This document shows positions 1 through 8,355 of a DNA stretch of 37,812 nucleotides, one piece after another. The first letter of the stretch is position 1; every line of letters begins with the position of its first letter. Under the pieces are notes generated by a model, which saw only the letters and a list, made by a program, of their open reading frames with translations, was not told where the DNA came from and ran no database searches. The position numbers and the translations under genes were made by a program. This stretch comes from Desulfovibrio sp. (GTDB taxonomy: Bacteria; Desulfobacterota; Desulfovibrionia; Desulfovibrionales; Desulfovibrionaceae), in the NCBI RefSeq assembly GCF_034006445.1, contig NZ_JAVESS010000023.1, forward strand, positions 1-37,812, in the 5' to 3' direction.

Positions 1-1209
1 TCCAACTCTCTGCGGTCAGACGAACTGACCTCCGGCGTGGGGCTGCTCAAGGCCGAGATGCGTGCCCTGGGCAGCCGCTTTATGGAGGCGGCCGATGCCT
101 GCCGCGTACCGGCGGGCAAGGCCCTTGCCGTGGACCGTGAGGCTTTTGCCAGGCAAATGAGTCAGTTGGTGGAGTCGGAAGCCAATATACGTCTTGTGCG
201 GCATCAGGTGCAGTCTCTGGACGACGCGGTGCTGGAACCGTTCAGGGGAGAGGGGCGCGCCATTGTCGTGGCTGCTGGCCCGATGGCTTCAGACGGGCTT
301 TCTGCCTCTCTGGCCGGAGTGCTGGGCGAAAAGCACTGCTATTTTTATGACGCCATCGCCCCCATCGTCTGGACGCATTCGTTAAATATGGATGTGGTTT
401 TTCGCGCCTCCCGCTATGGCCAGGAAAACGGCGAGGGCGAGGGCGAAGGCGATTATCTGAACTGCCCCATGAGCCGTGAAGAATATGACGTTTTTTATCA
501 GGCCCTGCTGGACGCCCAAAAAGTGGCTGCACACGAATTTGAGCAGGAAAAACATTTTGAGGGCTGCATGCCCGTGGAGGCCCTGGCAGAGCGCGGCCCC
601 CGCACCCTGACCTTCGGCCCCCTGAAGCCCGTGGGTTTTGTGGATCCCCGCACAGGACGCCGCCCGTGGGCCATTGTGCAGCTTCGTGCCGAAAACGCCA
701 ACAGCGACACGTGCAATCTTGTGGGCTGCCAGACCAAGCTGACCCAGGGGGAGCAGGCCCGCGTGTTCCGTCTGGTGCCTGGGCTGGAAAAGGTGGAATT
801 TGCCCGTTTCGGCAGCATGCACAGAAATACCTACGTAAACGCGCCGCAGGTGCTGGCTGAAGATCTGTCGCTCAACGTGCTGCCGGGCGTGTTCCTTGCC
901 GGGCAGATCACCGGCGTGGAAGGCTATGTGGAGTCCGCCGCCAGCGGCCTGTGGCTGGCCCTGCTGCTGGACGCCCGCGCCCGTGGGATTACGCTGCAAA
1001 ATCCCCCGGCTGAAAGCGCCCTTGGCGCCCTGATCAACCATTTGCGCACACCTGTCAAGCGTTTTCAGCCGTCCAACGCCCATTTCGGCCTTATGCCGGA
1101 GTTGGGCGAAAGGGCGCGCAAAAAAGACCGCAAGGCTCTATATTCCGCCCGCGCTCAGGAAGCCTTCGGTTTGTGGCTTCAAGAGGCCAGGGCCGCCGGG
1201 TTGGTCTGA
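1..1209 (+). CDS. trmFO: TrmFO, folate-dependent tRNA m5U54 methyltransferase (5'-truncated by window edge)
   Basis: Methylenetetrahydrofolate- and FAD-dependent tRNA (uracil-5-)-methyltransferase, which makes m5U at position 54 of tRNA in the cytoplasm. The reading frame is open from base 1 and starts SNSLRSDELTSGVG, the stretch that follows the first catalytic Cys (LVC-SNSLR) in family members. About 50 N-terminal residues with the FAD-binding GxGxxG lie outside the window. Visible family blocks are VPAGKALAVDR, YFYDAIAPIV, DYLNCPM, FEGCMPVEALAERGPRT (with the second conserved Cys), FGPLKPVGF, MHRNTYVNAP and GQITGVEGYVESAASG. The C-terminus ends in a typical QPSNAHFGLMPEL block. The sequence before DYLNCPM has a small GEGEGEG repeat. 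The GTG at 37 lies inside the conserved region and is not the start. A repeat A element begins 30 bp after the stop and may terminate transcription. Confidence 0.96.
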   Translation, partial: SNSLRSDELTSGVGLLKAEMRALGSRFMEAADACRVPAGKALAVDREAFARQMSQLVESEANIRLVRHQVQSLDDAVLEPFRGEGRAIVVAAGPMASDGLSASLAGVLGEKHCYFYDAIAPIVWTHSLNMDVVFRASRYGQENGEGEGEGDYLNCPMSREEYDVFYQALLDAQKVAAHEFEQEKHFEGCMPVEALAERGPRTLTFGPLKPVGFVDPRTGRRPWAIVQLRAENANSDTCNLVGCQTKLTQGEQARVFRLVPGLEKVEFARFGSMHRNTYVNAPQVLAEDLSLNVLPGVFLAGQITGVEGYVESAASGLWLALLLDARARGITLQNPPAESALGALINHLRTPVKRFQPSNAHFGLMPELGERARKKDRKALYSARAQEAFGLWLQEARAAGLV

Positions 1210-1239
1210 GTCTCCTCAGAAGGGAGCAAGCCGTGAAAC

Positions 1240-1307
1240 GCTTTGTGGTGGAGGGACCCTTTTGTAAAAGGGTCTCCTCCCCCACGCCCCCACCCCCTAA
1301 AACTTTT
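1240..1307 (+). repeat. Repeat A copy 1, palindrome with C-rich tail
   Basis: Core inverted repeat AGGGACCCTTTT / AAAAGGGTCTCC, followed by a G-poor, C-rich tract (CTCCTCCCCCACGCCCCC...) and TAAAACTTTT. Nearly identical copies occur at 4323-4389, 18612-18672 and 23171-23240 in the other orientation. Here it is read in the direction of trmFO and starts 30 bp after its stop. The hairpin plus C-rich, G-poor RNA would suit a terminator, possibly Rho-assisted; that is an inference. Confidence 0.85.
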
Positions 1308-1310
1308 ATA

Positions 1311-1610
1311 TTAGAGCAATTTCACTAGCGATGCTGTCGCCAGCCGTAGCGATGCTGTCGTGCCCCGTAAGGCGGTTCCCGCCAACGGTTCAGGCAAGCC
1401 CGCAGGAGCGGGAAACGGCTACCGCGAGAATGGGTATTCTCAATGCGCAAATGCTCCAGAGCCTGTTAACTTTGGCAAAAGTTAACAGGCTTTAACGTTG
1501 CACGAGAGTACGGCGCGTCGCAACCGGGTGTTGATTCAGTCGGAAATTGCGATTCTCGGCTGAATCAACACGCTGAAATGTTTTACATTTCAAAGTTGAT
1601 CTGGCCAGAC
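1311..1610. repeat. Family D mosaic palindromes
   Basis: Begins TTAGAGCAATTTC and continues with CTAGCGATGCTGTCGCC, which matches in reverse the element at 13966-14041 and the one near 26562-26635. It then holds GCCTGTTAACTTT-GGC-A-AAAGTTAACAGGC (1461-1490) and a TTGATTCAG...CTGAATCAA inverted repeat (about 1531-1568). A similar inverted repeat recurs near 26675-26710. Boundaries are approximate. Confidence 0.7.
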
Positions 1611-1764
1611 ATAGTACAGCGAGAGTACGGGTTTGAAGCGGTGGTGGGGGAGTAACCGCGCCTTTCAGGGGTTGCAACTTTCAAAGGGCATCCCTCTGCG
1701 TCCACAAAAGCGAACGCCGTCAGGTGGTATTTGGGGCTCTTTGGCTCTGCATGCCGTCGGGCGG

Positions 1765-1806
1765 CAATTTTTGTCGCAACGTTTGTCGCAATTTTTGTCG
1801 CAAACG
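1765..1806. repeat. 12-bp tandem repeat (CAA-NNTTTGTCG units)
   Basis: Three consecutive 12-bp units (CAATTTTTGTCG, CAACGTTTGTCG, CAATTTTTGTCG) and a partial fourth, ending 34 bp from the eamA stop. Tandem arrays with the same period occur at 16211-16270 and 22990-23025. Confidence 0.75.
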
Positions 1807-1840
1807 GGGCGCGGGCGGCGCACGTCCGCAGCGCAGAAGC

Positions 1841-2776
1841 TCAGTTTGAGGGGGGGATGTCCAGCTTTGCCGCCTTGCGCCGCGCCAGCAGCAACCGGAT
1901 ATGGCCTCCCAGCATGATAAGCACCACGGAGGCGGCAATGAGCACAATGCCCAGCAAAAGCGGCAGGCTGAAAGGCTCCCTGAAAACCAGTATGCCCACG
2001 ATAACGGCGGTAACCGGCTCCAGGACGCCCAGCACCGACGTAAGGGTGGAGCCGATGCGCTGCACGGCCAGAATGAGGGTGTAGTTGGAAACTACGGCGG
2101 TGATTACGGCCAGCAGCAGGGCCAGCGCCAGTTCCTTCCAGCTGCTCAGCAGTTGAAAGCTGCCGAAAGCCAGAGAATTGACCAGCGAGCAGAGCGCGCC
2201 AAAGGCCATGACATAGAAGGTCAGCATAAGACCGGTGACATTGGTGATGCGCGCAGCGTAAATGCTTGTGATGTAGATGGCGTTGCACACGGCCGAAGAC
2301 AGCGCCAGCATGAGGCCAAAGGCGTTAATGCCCGTGGCGCTTCCCGCAGAGCTTCCCCCTGCCGGAGTTCCATTGCTGATCAGGTATACTCCGGCGATGG
2401 CAAGAACCACGGCCACAGCCGTGATCCAGGAAAAACGCTCGTGAAAAAAGGCGATCATGATGAGCATGACCATGACGGGATAGGAAAATTGCAGCGTGGC
2501 CACGACGCCGCTGGGCAGATGCGTAAAAGCCTCAATGAAGAGCAGAGCGGCCAGGGTGTACATAAGGCTCATGCCCGCCAGCTTGAGCAGGTTGCGCCCA
2601 GACGTGTGAAAGCGCTCGCCGCGCGCTATGAGAAAAAGCCCCAGTACGACGGTAGCTATGAAAAAACGGTAAAAAAGCACGGTGGCAGGAGAAAGGCCCT
2701 GAGCCATGAGCGGCAGGCTGAACAGGGGGATGAGCCCGAAGGCGGCCGAAGAGAGCAGACTGTAAAAAAAGCCCAT
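1841..2776 (-). CDS. EamA-family (DMT superfamily) transporter
   Basis: A 311-residue inner-membrane protein with about ten hydrophobic helices, arranged as two EamA repeats (roughly residues 5-140 and 165-295). This is the drug/metabolite transporter fold. The repeat signature is seen in the first half (TLAALLFIEAFTHLPSG, LQFSYPVMVMLI) and in the second (LILAVQRIGSTLTSVLGVLE followed by PVTAVIVGILVFREPFS). A Gly/Ser-rich loop (GTPAGGSSAGSATG) links the halves. Family members export amino acids, purines or other metabolites; the substrate cannot be told from sequence. The ATG start has AAGAAGG upstream. It is a single gene, convergent with trmFO and separated from rlpA by a terminator hairpin. 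Confidence 0.9.
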   Translation of the reverse strand: MGFFYSLLSSAAFGLIPLFSLPLMAQGLSPATVLFYRFFIATVVLGLFLIARGERFHTSGRNLLKLAGMSLMYTLAALLFIEAFTHLPSGVVATLQFSYPVMVMLIMIAFFHERFSWITAVAVVLAIAGVYLISNGTPAGGSSAGSATGINAFGLMLALSSAVCNAIYITSIYAARITNVTGLMLTFYVMAFGALCSLVNSLAFGSFQLLSSWKELALALLLAVITAVVSNYTLILAVQRIGSTLTSVLGVLEPVTAVIVGILVFREPFSLPLLLGIVLIAASVVLIMLGGHIRLLLARRKAAKLDIPPSN

Positions 2777-2907
2777 GACATCCTTCTTTATGCGCAGGTG
2801 CGCGTATCTTGAATATCGAATAAAGTAAGTTATGGCAATGGGTTGGAGATCTGGGAAAAGATTGTGTTTGTCTGCTTTTTCACGTGGTTACCGATGCAAG
2901 GGCTGAT

Positions 2908-2942
2908 AAAAAAGGCCCGTCTGCTGCAGTGCAGAACGGGCC
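2908..2942 (-). terminator. Rho-independent terminator downstream of rlpA
   Basis: On the minus strand GGCCCGT-T-CTGC ... GCAG-ACGGGCC is followed directly by TTTTTT. It lies about 125 bp past the rlpA stop and before eamA, separating the two transcripts. Confidence 0.85.
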
Positions 2943-3067
2943 GTATGTGGACATTCGGGGTATGTCGTCAGGGAAGGTATGGGGCATCGGCCGTAAAACA
3001 GGCCAAATCTCCCCTGGACGCAGCGGTGTGCCGCGCCAAAATTGCTGGCATGAGTGTGCTTGCTGCC

Positions 3068-3901
3068 CTAGCGGGACTGGTCAAGCACCACTTCTGCCTC
3101 GGGGTGAGCCTGGCGCAGGGCCTCATGCATGGCGGCGGCGTCAGCAAACGCGCGGAAGGGCCCGATGCGTTCGTCGCCCATGGCCGCGCTGTAGTGCACA
3201 TAGTAGGCCAGATCCGCTTGCAGGGGAGTGCCGCTTTCATCGCTGACGACTTCAAGCTCCACCTTGCCAACGCCGCGCTGGCCAAGATCAAGCTGCTTGG
3301 CGGCGGCAAAGGAAAGGTCGATGATGCGGCCGCGCACAAAGGGGCCACGGTCGGTCACGCAGACCATGACGCTTTTGCCGTTTTCCTGATCGGTTACCCG
3401 CACGACAGTGCCCATGGGCAGGGTGCGGTGGGCGGCGGTGAATGTATACATGTCATAGCTGAGGCCGCTGGCAGTGGCGCCGCCGTGCGAATCACGGCCG
3501 TACCAGGATGCCTTGCCGGAAAAAACTTCACTTTCCTGGGCGCGCTTGAGCCAGATGTCGCGGCTGTCGGTGCCCTGTTCGGAAACCTGCTGAGCTTTCG
3601 CTGAAGATTTTGCGGCCTTGCGGCTTTTGGACGATTTGTCCGATCTGTCGGACTTGGCCGACTTGCCGGACGAGGATGCTTTTTCAGATTTGTCTGAAGA
3701 TTCTGATTTTTTTGACTTTTCAGACGTGCCTGAGCGCGATTCGGACTTCTGTGGTTTTTTTGAGGCGGCAGAAGCGGATACACCGGAGGAGGTATTGTCA
3801 GAAGGAGAGCTTGCTGAAGCCGCGTCGGCTTTCATGGGGGCGGTCAACAGCATACATGTGACCGCAACAGCCAGCATGGAAGGCCAGCGTGAATACTTCA
3901 T
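3068..3901 (-). CDS. rlpA: RlpA-like septal ring lytic transglycosylase (double-psi beta-barrel)
   Basis: A secreted cell-wall protein of 277 residues. Residues 1-28 form a signal peptide (MKYSRWPSMLAVAVTCMLL...KADAAS). There is no clear lipobox, so unlike E. coli RlpA it is probably not lipidated. Residues about 30-110 are a low-complexity Ser/Lys-rich linker (KSEKSDKS-like). The RlpA double-psi beta-barrel follows: KASWYGRDSHGG, TASGLSYDM, TAAHRTLPMGTVVRVTD, VCVTDRGPFVRGRIIDLS. RlpA in Pseudomonas cleaves glycan strands lacking stem peptides. A clear C-terminal SPOR domain is missing; a short YYVHYSAAMGDE-GPFRAFADAAAMHEAL tail may be a degenerate version. The ATG at 3901 is chosen because AAGGA sits 6 nt upstream and a signal peptide begins there; upstream in-frame Met codons lack this. 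Confidence 0.9.
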   Translation of the reverse strand: MKYSRWPSMLAVAVTCMLLTAPMKADAASASSPSDNTSSGVSASAASKKPQKSESRSGTSEKSKKSESSDKSEKASSSGKSAKSDRSDKSSKSRKAAKSSAKAQQVSEQGTDSRDIWLKRAQESEVFSGKASWYGRDSHGGATASGLSYDMYTFTAAHRTLPMGTVVRVTDQENGKSVMVCVTDRGPFVRGRIIDLSFAAAKQLDLGQRGVGKVELEVVSDESGTPLQADLAYYVHYSAAMGDERIGPFRAFADAAAMHEALRQAHPEAEVVLDQSR

Positions 3902-4052
3902 GATCATTCCTTGGTTACTGTTCGAGGCTGCCCGGCTAAGCGGACGGATCACGCCCGTGATCCTGACCCTGGAGACCTCCGATGACGGTAGATGCGCCTT
4001 GCGCCCTGAACCTGTCAGTCTCAATCAGGGAGTGCCTTTTCTTGGTGCCAAG

Positions 4053-4082
4053 AATATACAGTAATAAAAACTGCGGTGTCAA
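4053..4082 (-). promoter_or_regulatory. Sigma70-type promoter of rlpA
   Basis: On the minus strand TTGACA (4077-4082), an 18-bp spacer and TATATT (4053-4058). The predicted start near 4045 gives a leader of about 145 nt. The leader contains a perfect GGATCAC-GGGC-GTGATCC hairpin (about 3945-3962) and pairing CCCTGA...TCAGGG. No known riboswitch was recognised. Confidence 0.7.
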
Positions 4083-4322
4083 ACTGATAAAATTTTTTAT
4101 TACAGCTAGTTAGCGTAAAACTTTTTCTAGACAATCACTAGAAAGGTCACAATTGGCAAAAATTACCATTTGCAGGGTCGAGATCCGCAACCCTGACGAA
4201 GGCAAAAAATGGGCAAAATTCTTGGTCTGAGCAGAGGATTTTTTGACGTGACACGCAGGGCAAGCATTGAAAAAAGCCTCTGCGCTGAAAACCAAAACTG
4301 GTAGTCAACTGAAACACGAACA

Positions 4323-4389
4323 AAAGTTTTAGGGGGTGGGGGTGTGGGGGAGGGGACCCTTTTGCAAAAGGGTCCCTCCCCCACAAAGC
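4323..4389 (-). repeat. Repeat A copy 2
   Basis: Same element as 1240-1307, read on the minus strand, the direction of tsaB. It lies 34 bp beyond the edge of repeat B1, which itself begins at the tsaB stop codon. The core is the GGGACCCTTTT-GCA-AAAGGGTCCC palindrome with a C-rich tail on the minus strand. Confidence 0.85.
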
Positions 4390-4423
4390 ACAGCGTATGT
4401 TCCTATTGCTATGGAATCCCTAA

Positions 4424-4566
4424 TTAAAGAGCCTCCTGGAAACGCGCAGTTATTTCGTTTGGCAAGGCGCGCTCTTTTTTTGAAGCAGGAGTGGACTCTT
4501 CCGTCCTCGACTGTTTCAAAAAAAGTGACGCAACGCCGCCAAACGGAATAAATCAGCGTTTCCCTA
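4424..4566. repeat. Repeat B copy 1, ~143-bp imperfect palindrome ending in the tsaB stop codon
   Basis: The outer arms GGAAACGC...TATTTCGTTTGGC and GCCAAACGGAATAAATCAGC-GTTTCC pair. The inner arms TTTTTTTGAAGCAGGAG and GACTGTTTCAAAAAAA pair around GGACTCTTCCGTCC. It is flanked on the left by TTAAAGAGCCTCC and on the right by CTAG, whose CTA is the TAG stop of tsaB on the minus strand. Other copies: 10152-10292, 13419-13556, 17466-17606, and a half copy at 8161-8207. It encodes no protein and resembles a MITE or large REP/BIME-type element. Confidence 0.85.
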
Positions 4567-5442
4567 GATGTCGCTCTGGGGCGGGCGCTGGAGCAGCCGC
4601 TCCAGAGAGGCCGTGGCCTCTTCCCCGGTCAGGCCCTGGCGCGGGGCCAGTTGGGGCAGGTTTTCCACTGCGTCGCAGGGGCGCACATACAGGGGTTCAA
4701 TGTCCTTGTCGTCAAATTCGCCATGGCGGGCCAGCAGGCACAGTGCATTGATGTCAGGCGTTACCAGTTCGTCCAGCGTGATAATGGGCGCGCCTTCGTC
4801 GGCCTTGGGGCCTGTGCCGTCCAGGGCGGGACGCATCAGATCCAGCGGGCAGAAAACAGCGGCGTTGCGTGAAAGGCCGCTGCCGCAAACCCAAATGGTG
4901 CGGCTGCCTGCGGGTACGCCGTCGGGCAGGGGAGCCGTGCGGCTGGTCACGATGCGCTTGAGGGCGTCCTCCGGGGAGCACAGATCCACAGTGCTGCTGG
5001 GCTGCGTCGGAATCATGGGGCCGTAGGACAGAAAAGACTGGCAGTGTACGAGGTTGCGCCTTGCGTGGGTCAGCACCCAGATGGTCGCTCCGAAAAGGAG
5101 CTGCCCGCGCAGCGCCACAGTTGTGGCAAGGGCCTGCATGTAGTCCAGCCCGGTGACGGCGGCCTTGCCCGTTCTGCGCAGGGCGGCGGTTGTCGCCAGA
5201 ACAAGCCGTATGCCTGTGAAGGAGCCCGGCCCCCGCACGCAGGCGATGCGGCGGAAGCTGGTGGGTTTTATGTCCAGAGCGGCGCAGAGGCCTTCCAGCG
5301 CGGGAGCGAGAATTTCCGTGGCGCGGTCGGCTCTGTGCCATTGCTGGGAGCACAGCGTTTTTTCATCGTCGGTAACGACGATTTGCAATACGCCTTCAGC
5401 CGCGTTGAGGATAAGCTCGAGTCCGGTGGAATATTGGCTCAC
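4564..5442 (-). CDS. tsaB: TsaB, tRNA t6A biosynthesis factor (universal, essential)
   Basis: Non-catalytic partner of TsaD in the TsaBDE threonylcarbamoyltransferase, which forms t6A37 on ANN-decoding tRNAs. The protein has 292 residues, somewhat longer than E. coli TsaB (about 230). The hallmark GPGSFTGIRL is at residues 71-80, followed by a helix (VLATTAALRRTG) and LDYMQALA. The N-terminal strand reads LELILNAAEGVLQIVV; the Asp-Thr usual in the ASKHA fold is absent, which is common in divergent TsaB proteins. The C-terminal part ends PLYVRPCDAVEN, the typical substrate-arm region. The ATG overlaps the rseP stop by 4 nt, so it is translated from the pyrH-rseP operon. The TAG stop is the edge of repeat B1. 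Confidence 0.88.
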   Translation of the reverse strand: MSQYSTGLELILNAAEGVLQIVVTDDEKTLCSQQWHRADRATEILAPALEGLCAALDIKPTSFRRIACVRGPGSFTGIRLVLATTAALRRTGKAAVTGLDYMQALATTVALRGQLLFGATIWVLTHARRNLVHCQSFLSYGPMIPTQPSSTVDLCSPEDALKRIVTSRTAPLPDGVPAGSRTIWVCGSGLSRNAAVFCPLDLMRPALDGTGPKADEGAPIITLDELVTPDINALCLLARHGEFDDKDIEPLYVRPCDAVENLPQLAPRQGLTGEEATASLERLLQRPPQSDI

Positions 5443-6620
5443 GATCCGCTCCCGAACCAGCCAGCGCTTTTGACGATGCGCCAGAGGTCATTGTAGGTGG
5501 CCAGCAGCATGAGGGCGACCAGCAGGGCCAGACCGGCCCGCATGGCGTATTCCTGCACCCTGGCGTTGACCGGGCGGCGGAAAATCATTTCCCACAGGCA
5601 GAAGACGATCTGGCCGCCGTCAAGCACGGGAATGGGCAGGAGGTTCAGCACCCCCAGGTTGATGCTGATGAGCGCGGCCAGGGCCAGCAGCCCGGCTATG
5701 CCTTCATGGGCCTGTTTGCCCACCATCTGCATGATCATGATGGGCCCGCCCACCTGATCCAGGGGAACCACCCTTTCAACCAGTTTTACAAAACTTTTCC
5801 AGGTCAGGGCAAGCATATCCGAAGCCTGGGACGCGCCTGCCGCAGCCGAACCCCAGAATCCGTGCTGCACAAGGCGCACCGCGCCCGTGTTGCGTATGCC
5901 CACAAGCCAGGCTTTTTCATCTTCGCCGAAGATGGTTTTTCTCACGGACATTTCAGGCCGGATTTCAACGGTCATGATGCTGGGAGGGGGGCTGTCCTGG
6001 CCGGACGCGGCGTCTGTCGGAGTACCGTCCTCGCCTGCCGCACCTTCCGCTCCATTGGCGGCGGCCTTGTGGGGGCGCTCAAGCACAACGCTGAGCGGCT
6101 GCCCGTTGCTGCGGGCAATGGCGCGGGTCATGTCGTCCCACGCAACGATGGGCTGGCCGTCAATGCGCACGATGGTGTCGCCAGCCTGCACGCCAGCCTT
6201 GGCTGCGGGGCCGTTTTCCACCAGTCCGCCCACCTGCGGCAGCAGCAGGGGCGTGCCCCAGCCAAAGGCCAGAATCCAGCACAAGAGCCATGCCAGCAGC
6301 ATGTTGGCCACGGGGCCAGCGGCCACAACCAGCAGGCGCTGCCAGGCTGGCCGCAGCGAAAAGCTTTCTTCCCGCGTGAAGCCCTCGGGCAGTTCGCTGT
6401 CCTCCTGCTCGCCCACCAGGGCTACGTAGCCGCCCAGGGGAACCAGGGACAGGGCGTATTCGGTCTTGCCCCACGTGCGCTTGAGGATTTTGGGGCCAAA
6501 GCCCAGAGAAAAGGTGGAAACTCCCATGCCCAGGCTGCGGGCCACGGCAAAATGCCCCAGTTCGTGAAAGAAGATAAGGCCGCCAAGAACAAGGGATACA
6601 GCTATTATGGTTATCAGCAT
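5439..6620 (-). CDS. rseP: RseP, site-2 protease (M50 intramembrane zinc metalloprotease)
   Basis: Inner-membrane protease for regulated intramembrane proteolysis, e.g. of anti-sigma factors in the envelope stress response, and of signal-peptide remnants. Of 393 residues, the first helix carries the zinc motif HELGH at 19-23. One PDZ domain spans about residues 125-175 (VGGLVENGPAAKAGVQAGDTI). The third zinc ligand lies in LLPIPVLDGGQ near residue 330, followed by a last hydrophobic helix. A Gly/Ala/Pro/Ser insertion (about residues 187-212) within the periplasmic part is unusual. The ATG overlaps the dxr stop by 7 nt. The gene is followed by tsaB with a 4-nt overlap. Confidence 0.95.
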   Translation of the reverse strand: MLITIIAVSLVLGGLIFFHELGHFAVARSLGMGVSTFSLGFGPKILKRTWGKTEYALSLVPLGGYVALVGEQEDSELPEGFTREESFSLRPAWQRLLVVAAGPVANMLLAWLLCWILAFGWGTPLLLPQVGGLVENGPAAKAGVQAGDTIVRIDGQPIVAWDDMTRAIARSNGQPLSVVLERPHKAAANGAEGAAGEDGTPTDAASGQDSPPPSIMTVEIRPEMSVRKTIFGEDEKAWLVGIRNTGAVRLVQHGFWGSAAAGASQASDMLALTWKSFVKLVERVVPLDQVGGPIMIMQMVGKQAHEGIAGLLALAALISINLGVLNLLPIPVLDGGQIVFCLWEMIFRRPVNARVQEYAMRAGLALLVALMLLATYNDLWRIVKSAGWFGSGS

Positions 6621-7945
6621 GCGGATTCTCCGTCGCGGGCAAGGGTGCGTACAAGCTCGCGGCTCTGGCGGTCAAGGCGCGTGAGGCGCTCCGCCAGGGT
6701 ATGGGCCTCGCTTTTCAGGGCGGCCATGCGGTCAAAAGGCATGGCCGCGCCCTGTTCAAGCGGGGCACAGAAAGGCTGGTGGCCGGGCTCGCTGGCGTCA
6801 TGCGCCTTGAGGGCGGCCCCGATCAGCCGGGGTATGTCAAGGAAGGCGCAGCGGCCTTCAAGAAAAAGCTCCACAGCGGCCTCATTGGCCGCATTGAGAA
6901 CAACACAGCGCCCGCCCCGCAAAGCAAGGGACTGGCGCGCCAGATCAAGACAGGAAAAAACCTCGGTATCCGGCTCATGAAAGGTCAGGGCCGTGGCCGT
7001 GAGGTCAAGGGGCGGCACGTCCACTGGCAGGCAGCGCGGCCAGAGCAGGCAGTTGGCAATGGCCAGGCGCATGTCCGCAGTGCCGAGCTGCGCCAGTTGC
7101 GTGCCGTCTTCAAATTCCACCAGCGAATGGATCGCCGACTGCGGATGCACCAGAACCTTGATGCGTTGGGCGGGCGTGCCGTAGAGGTGATAGGCCTCGA
7201 TAACCTCAAGGCCTTTGTTCATAAGCGTGGCGGAATCTATGCTTATCTTGGCTCCCATGCTCCAGTTGGGGTGCTTGAGCGCCTGCGCGGGGGTGATATC
7301 CCGCAACTCTTCACGGCTGCGGCCACGAAAAGGCCCGCCGCTGGCCGTGAGGATAAGGCGCTTCACTTCCTGCCCGCGTCCGGCAAGGCACTGGAAGATG
7401 GCGTTATGTTCCGAATCCACGGGCAGGATGACGGCCCCGGTGCAGGCGCAGATGCGGCGCACCAGATCGCCAGCCAGAACCAGCGATTCCTTGTTGGCAA
7501 GGCAGATGACCTTGCCCGCCAGTGCGGCGGCCAGGGTGCCGTCCAGCCCCGCCGCGCCGACCTGGGCCGAAAGCACGGTGGAGGCTTCGGACAGGGCGGC
7601 CATGTGGGCGTAGCCCTCGCGTCCCACCAGAATGGTCGGGGCATAGCCCTGCGGCAAAAGTTTTTTGAGCCCGGTGGCGGCAGCTTCGTCCAGCACTGCC
7701 AGATACGGCGGCCGCCAGCGGGCGGCCTGTTCGGCCAGGCGTTCGATCTGGCGGGCGCAGGCAAGCCCGACAATGCGGAAAGCCTGTGGATGGCTCGCAA
7801 CCACGGCCAGAGTGCTGCGCCCGATGGACCCGGTGGAGCCCAGTATGCACAGGCTGCGCGGCCATGCGCCGTTCCATGCGGCATCTGGCGGGCCGGAAAT
7901 ATAGTCTATGGAAGGGCCGCCCTGACCCGGCCAGAGTTGTGCCAT
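6614..7945 (-). CDS. dxr: 1-deoxy-D-xylulose 5-phosphate reductoisomerase (Dxr/IspC)
   Basis: Second step of the MEP isoprenoid pathway: DXP + NADPH to MEP, with Mn/Mg. It supplies isoprenyl units for UppS in the same operon. Residues: NADPH-binding GSTGSIG at 36-42, then ANKESLV, the metal and substrate motif PVDSEHNAIFQ, the mobile loop LTASGGPF, and HPNWSMGAKISIDSATLMNK, HPQSAIHSLVEF. Length is 443 residues, with a roughly 30-residue N-terminal extension relative to E. coli. The start at 7945 is preferred because AGGAT lies 7 nt upstream. An in-frame Met at 7990 has a poorer ribosome site. The stop overlaps the rseP start. Confidence 0.95.
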   Translation of the reverse strand: MAQLWPGQGGPSIDYISGPPDAAWNGAWPRSLCILGSTGSIGRSTLAVVASHPQAFRIVGLACARQIERLAEQAARWRPPYLAVLDEAAATGLKKLLPQGYAPTILVGREGYAHMAALSEASTVLSAQVGAAGLDGTLAAALAGKVICLANKESLVLAGDLVRRICACTGAVILPVDSEHNAIFQCLAGRGQEVKRLILTASGGPFRGRSREELRDITPAQALKHPNWSMGAKISIDSATLMNKGLEVIEAYHLYGTPAQRIKVLVHPQSAIHSLVEFEDGTQLAQLGTADMRLAIANCLLWPRCLPVDVPPLDLTATALTFHEPDTEVFSCLDLARQSLALRGGRCVVLNAANEAAVELFLEGRCAFLDIPRLIGAALKAHDASEPGHQPFCAPLEQGAAMPFDRMAALKSEAHTLAERLTRLDRQSRELVRTLARDGESAC

Positions 7946-8355
7946 GTCTGCATCCTGTCTGTTGCCGCCGTGATGGGAACCTGCTGCCATGGGCAGGCGG
8001 CATGCCCATGTGTAAAAATAGATCCGGCGCTGGAAAATTCAAGCGGCCCTTGAGCCGGGCCGCTGTAAAAAATCGTTTTTCCCGCGTGGCGTAGCGCAAA
8101 CTTTTTTGCAGCCTCAGCCCGCAAACCCGTCGCTGCCGAACCACGGCCACGGGGCTGGAACAGTAAAAGTGAAGCAAGGCCGCCAATAGAAATAAATCAG
8201 CGTTTCCTTAGACAGTGTCGTCACGAGCGCCTTTTCAGGCATCTCTGCGTCGAACTTCGCCCTTTATTCCGGTCGAGTACCATCAGAGTACACTCCCTGC
8301 ATAAAAGGCTTGTTCTCCTTGATATGACTGAAAATTCATCTCGTGACGACACTGT
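7946..8355. other. 410-bp spacer between cdsA and dxr, largely repeats
   Basis: Sits within an otherwise tightly packed operon. It contains the right half of repeat B (8161-8207) joined directly to a complete repeat C (8208-8359). About 215 bp next to dxr hold no gene or motif I recognise. Confidence 0.75.
8161..8207. repeat. Half copy of repeat B
   Basis: Matches only the right arm of repeat B (GTGAAGCAAGGCCGCCAA ... AAATCAGCGTTTCC). The left arm is absent. It runs straight into repeat C at TTAG, so the two elements are nested or fused here. Confidence 0.7.

Larger units (their letters stand above)
1210..1840. other. 631-bp convergent spacer between trmFO and eamA, repeat-rich
   Basis: No convincing gene. 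It holds repeat A1 (1240-1307), a mosaic of family D palindromes (from about 1311), a perfect 13-bp-stem hairpin at 1461-1490, and a 12-bp tandem repeat (1765-1806). The open frames here translate the palindromes and resemble nothing known. Confidence 0.7.

Noticed and set aside
1901..2812. 303-codon open frame on the plus strand
   Set aside because: Antisense to the EamA transporter and very rich in Gln/His/Gly, as expected from a reversed membrane-protein gene.
3902..4045. c-di-GMP or c-di-AMP riboswitch in the rlpA leader
   Set aside because: The conserved core segments of the GEMM and ydaO classes could not be matched.
6701..8053. 450-codon open frame on the plus strand
   Set aside because: Antisense shadow of dxr, whose motifs are complete.
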